The notes under the pieces are model-generated. The model made no database searches, was not told where the DNA came from, and saw nothing but the letters and a program-made list of their open reading frames with translations. The position numbers were made by a program, and so were the translations under genes. This document shows, piece after piece, positions 61,843 to 64,000 of a stretch of 64,000 nt of DNA. This DNA is from Burhinus oedicnemus. Taxonomy: Eukaryota > Chordata > Aves > Charadriiformes > Burhinidae. Each line of letters begins with the position of its first letter. Position 1 is the first letter of the stretch. The DNA is taken from the NCBI GenBank assembly GCA_008921705.1, contig VFFE01008906.1, positions 1,949,146-2,013,145 of the forward strand, read 5' to 3'.

Positions 61843-64000
61843 GGAATCACAGAATTTTCAGAGTTGGAAGGGACCTCTAGAGATCATCTAGTCCAACTCC
61901 CCTGCTGGCTCAGGAATGCCTACAGCACATTACTCAGGACTGCATCCAGGCGGGTCTTGAAAATCTCCAGAGAAGGGGACTCCAAAACCTCCCTGGGCAG
62001 CCTGTTCCAGTGCTCTGTCACCCGAACCATAAAGAAGTTTTTTCATCTGTTTGAATGGAACTTCCTATGTTCCAGCTTGTGCCTGTTGCCGTTCATCCTG
62101 TCACTGGGAACCACTGACAAGAGTCTGGCTCCATCCCCCTTCAACCCACCCTTTAGATACTTCTGAGCAAGAATAAGGTCTCCCCTCAGCCTTCTCTTCT
62201 GCAGGCTAAAGAGTCCCAGCTCTCTCAGCCTTTTCTCATAAGGGAGATGCTCCAGTCCCCCAATCATCCTTGTTGCCCTACGCTGGACTCTCTCCAGTAG
62301 TTCCCTGTCCCGTTTGAGCTGGGGAGCCCAGAACTGGACACAGTATTCTAGTTGTGGTCTCACCAGTGCCGAGTAGAGGGGGAGAATGACCTCCCTCGAC
62401 CTAATGGCCACACTCTTCCCTATGCAGCCAGGATTCCATTGGCCTTCCTGGTGACAAGGGCACATTGCTGGCTCACGGATAATTTACTATCTACCAGGAC
62501 CCCCAGATCCTTCTCCTCAGAACTGCTTTCCAGCAGGTCCACCCCTAGCCTACACTGGTGCCTAGCATTCTTCCTCCCCAGGTGCAGGACCCTACACTTG
62601 CTCTTGTTGAACTTCACTAGGTTCTTCCCTGCCCAGCACTCCAGCCTGTCCAGCTCACGCTGGATGGCACCGCAGCCCTCTGGAGTGTCAGCCACCCCTC
62701 CCAGTTTGGTATCATCAGCGAACTTGCTGAGGATACACTCTGTCCCCTCATCCAGGTCATTGATGAATATATTGAACAAGATTGGACCAAGTATTGACCC
62801 CTCAGGGACACCACTGGTTACAGGCCTCCAACTTGACACTGCTCCATTAATCACAATCCTCTGAGTTCTGTCACACAGCCAGCTCTCAATCCACCTCGCT
62901 GTCTCCTCATCTAGCCCACACTTCCTCAGCTTCCTAATGAGAATGTCATGCGAGACAGTGTCAAAAGCCTTGCTGAAGTCATGGTAGATGATGTCTACTG
63001 CTCTTCTCTCATCCAGCCAACCAGTTATAACATCGTAGAAGGTTATCAAATTGGTCAAGCATGATTTACCCTTGGTAAATCCATGTTGACCATTTCCAAT
63101 AACTTCCTGTTCTTCAACACGTTTGGAGATGACATCCAGAACAAGTTGCTCCATTACCTTCCCAGGGACAGAGGTGAGACTAACCGGCCTGTAGTTCCCC
63201 GCGTCCTCCTTCTTGCCTTTTTTGGAGATTGGAGCGATGTTGGCCTTCCTCCAGTCCTCAAGCACCTCTCCTGTTCCCCATGACCTTCCAAAGATGATGG
63301 AGAGTGGTCTAGCAATAACATCTGCCAGCTCTCTCAGCACTCGCGGGTGCATCCCATCGGGGCCCATGGACTTATGGATGTCCAGCTTGGCCAAGTGGTC
63401 TCTAATCTGGTCCTCCTCAACTGAGGGAAAATCTTCCTCTCCCCAGACCTTCCCCCTTGCCTCTAGGGTCTGGGATTCATGAGGGACAGCTTTAGCAGTG
63501 AAGACTAAAGAAAAGAAGGCATTCAGTAACTCCGCCTTCTCTATGTCTTCCACCACTAGAGTGCCCATCTCATTCACCAGTGGGCCTACATTTTCCCTAG
63601 TCTTCCTTTTTCTATTGATATACTGAAAAAACCTCTTCTTACTATCTTTAACCGCAGTGGCCAAGCTGAGTTCTGCTTGGCCTTTGGCCCTTCTAATTTT
63701 CCCCCTGCATAGCTTCACTACATCTTGGTATTCCTCGTAAGTTGCCAACCCCCTTTTCCAAAGGATGTAAACTTTCCTTTTGTTCCTGAGGTCCCACCAA
63801 AGCTCTCTATTTAGCCAGGCTGGTCTTCTTCCCGTCGGCTTGTTTTTCGGGACACAGGGATGGCCTTCTCCTGTGCTTTTAAGAGTTCCTGCTTAAAGCA
63901 CGACCAGCCTTCTTGGGCACCTTTGCCCTTCAGGACTGTCTCCCAAGGGACACTCTCAACCATGCTCCTAAACAGGCTAAAGTCTGCCCTTCGGAAGTCC
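61843..64000 (-). mobile_element. CR1 LINE, long copy running off the right edge (minus strand)
   Basis: The 3' tail is at 61843 (ggaatcacagaattttcag). The element covers at least 2.16 kb and contains ORF2 from the end of the endonuclease region at the window edge to the normal C-terminus. The subfamily differs from that of the 38917 copy: its linker reads [19 protein letters not shown]. The 5' extent is unknown because the window ends inside it. Confidence 0.95.
61920..64000 (-). pseudogene. CR1 ORF2, largely intact reverse transcriptase with three frameshifts
   Basis: Reads minus. The main frame (62420-63748, 442 codons) includes [20 protein letters not shown], then [46 protein letters not shown] (Asp at residue 257 of this frame), [11 protein letters not shown] (residues about 313-323), FADDTKLGG (residues 343-351, DNA 62711-62722 for FADD) and [12 protein letters not shown]. 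The frame breaks within about 63780-63850, in 62420-62465 (where ANGILGCI is expected) and near 62050. The last piece reaches the usual SNVL-stop at 61920-61922. Catalytic Asp residues are present. The PQG box reads PEG. It is probably a fairly young dead copy rather than an active element. Confidence 0.88.

Noticed and set aside
1..64000. Endogenous retroviruses, tRNA or rRNA genes, CRISPR-like arrays, bacterial operons
   Set aside because: No LTR pair, gag/pol-like frame other than CR1, RNA gene or regularly spaced repeat array was recognised. The reverse transcriptases seen are CR1 LINE type.

Overview
This window looks like avian nuclear DNA. Its interspersed repeats are almost all CR1 non-LTR retrotransposons, which dominate bird genomes. 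Most are truncated at the 5' end, and they end in the diagnostic (ATTCTRTG)n-type tail. I recognise no L1, Alu or other mammalian repeats and no bacterial features. The species cannot be named from the sequence. One 20-base run of N (58644-58663) shows this is a scaffold sequence.

One host gene is visible. It lies on the minus strand and spans essentially the whole window. Four coding exons with consensus GT/AG splice sites and compatible phases (58484-58578, 18359-18435, 13540-13600, 2332-2370) encode the last 90 codons of the orthologue of human C1orf21 (PIG13), a conserved 121-residue protein of unknown function. The first coding exon (about 31 codons) and the promoter are not visible and should lie beyond 64000. 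The 3' UTR occupies positions 2331 down to 1 and may run off the left edge. The visible introns are 11,169, 4,758 and 40,048 bp, plus a partial one of at least 5.4 kb.

Everything else is intron. Starting from the left edge there are short CR1 3' ends at 2944, 12174 and 15615. Further pieces are at 23724, 24481, 32994 and 55641, with older decayed pieces at about 30140 and 37270. A 3.8 kb CR1 (38917 to about 42695) keeps the end of ORF1, with its SGNH esterase domain, and all of a dead ORF2. At the right edge two CR1s abut head to tail (61040-61839 and 61843 to the window end). The second has a nearly intact reverse transcriptase of a different subfamily.

Smaller structures include a CR1 filled-site/empty-site pair inside a 70-bp local duplication (24465-25010 and 26579-26648), a perfect 21-bp-arm hairpin (19830-19883), a 41-bp tandem duplication (35961-36040) and several long homopolymers. 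One homopolymer is the polypyrimidine tract of a C1orf21 splice acceptor, right beside the assembly gap. I found no evidence for a novel multi-gene system. The most useful results are the multi-exon gene that single-ORF views miss and the CR1 insertion history.
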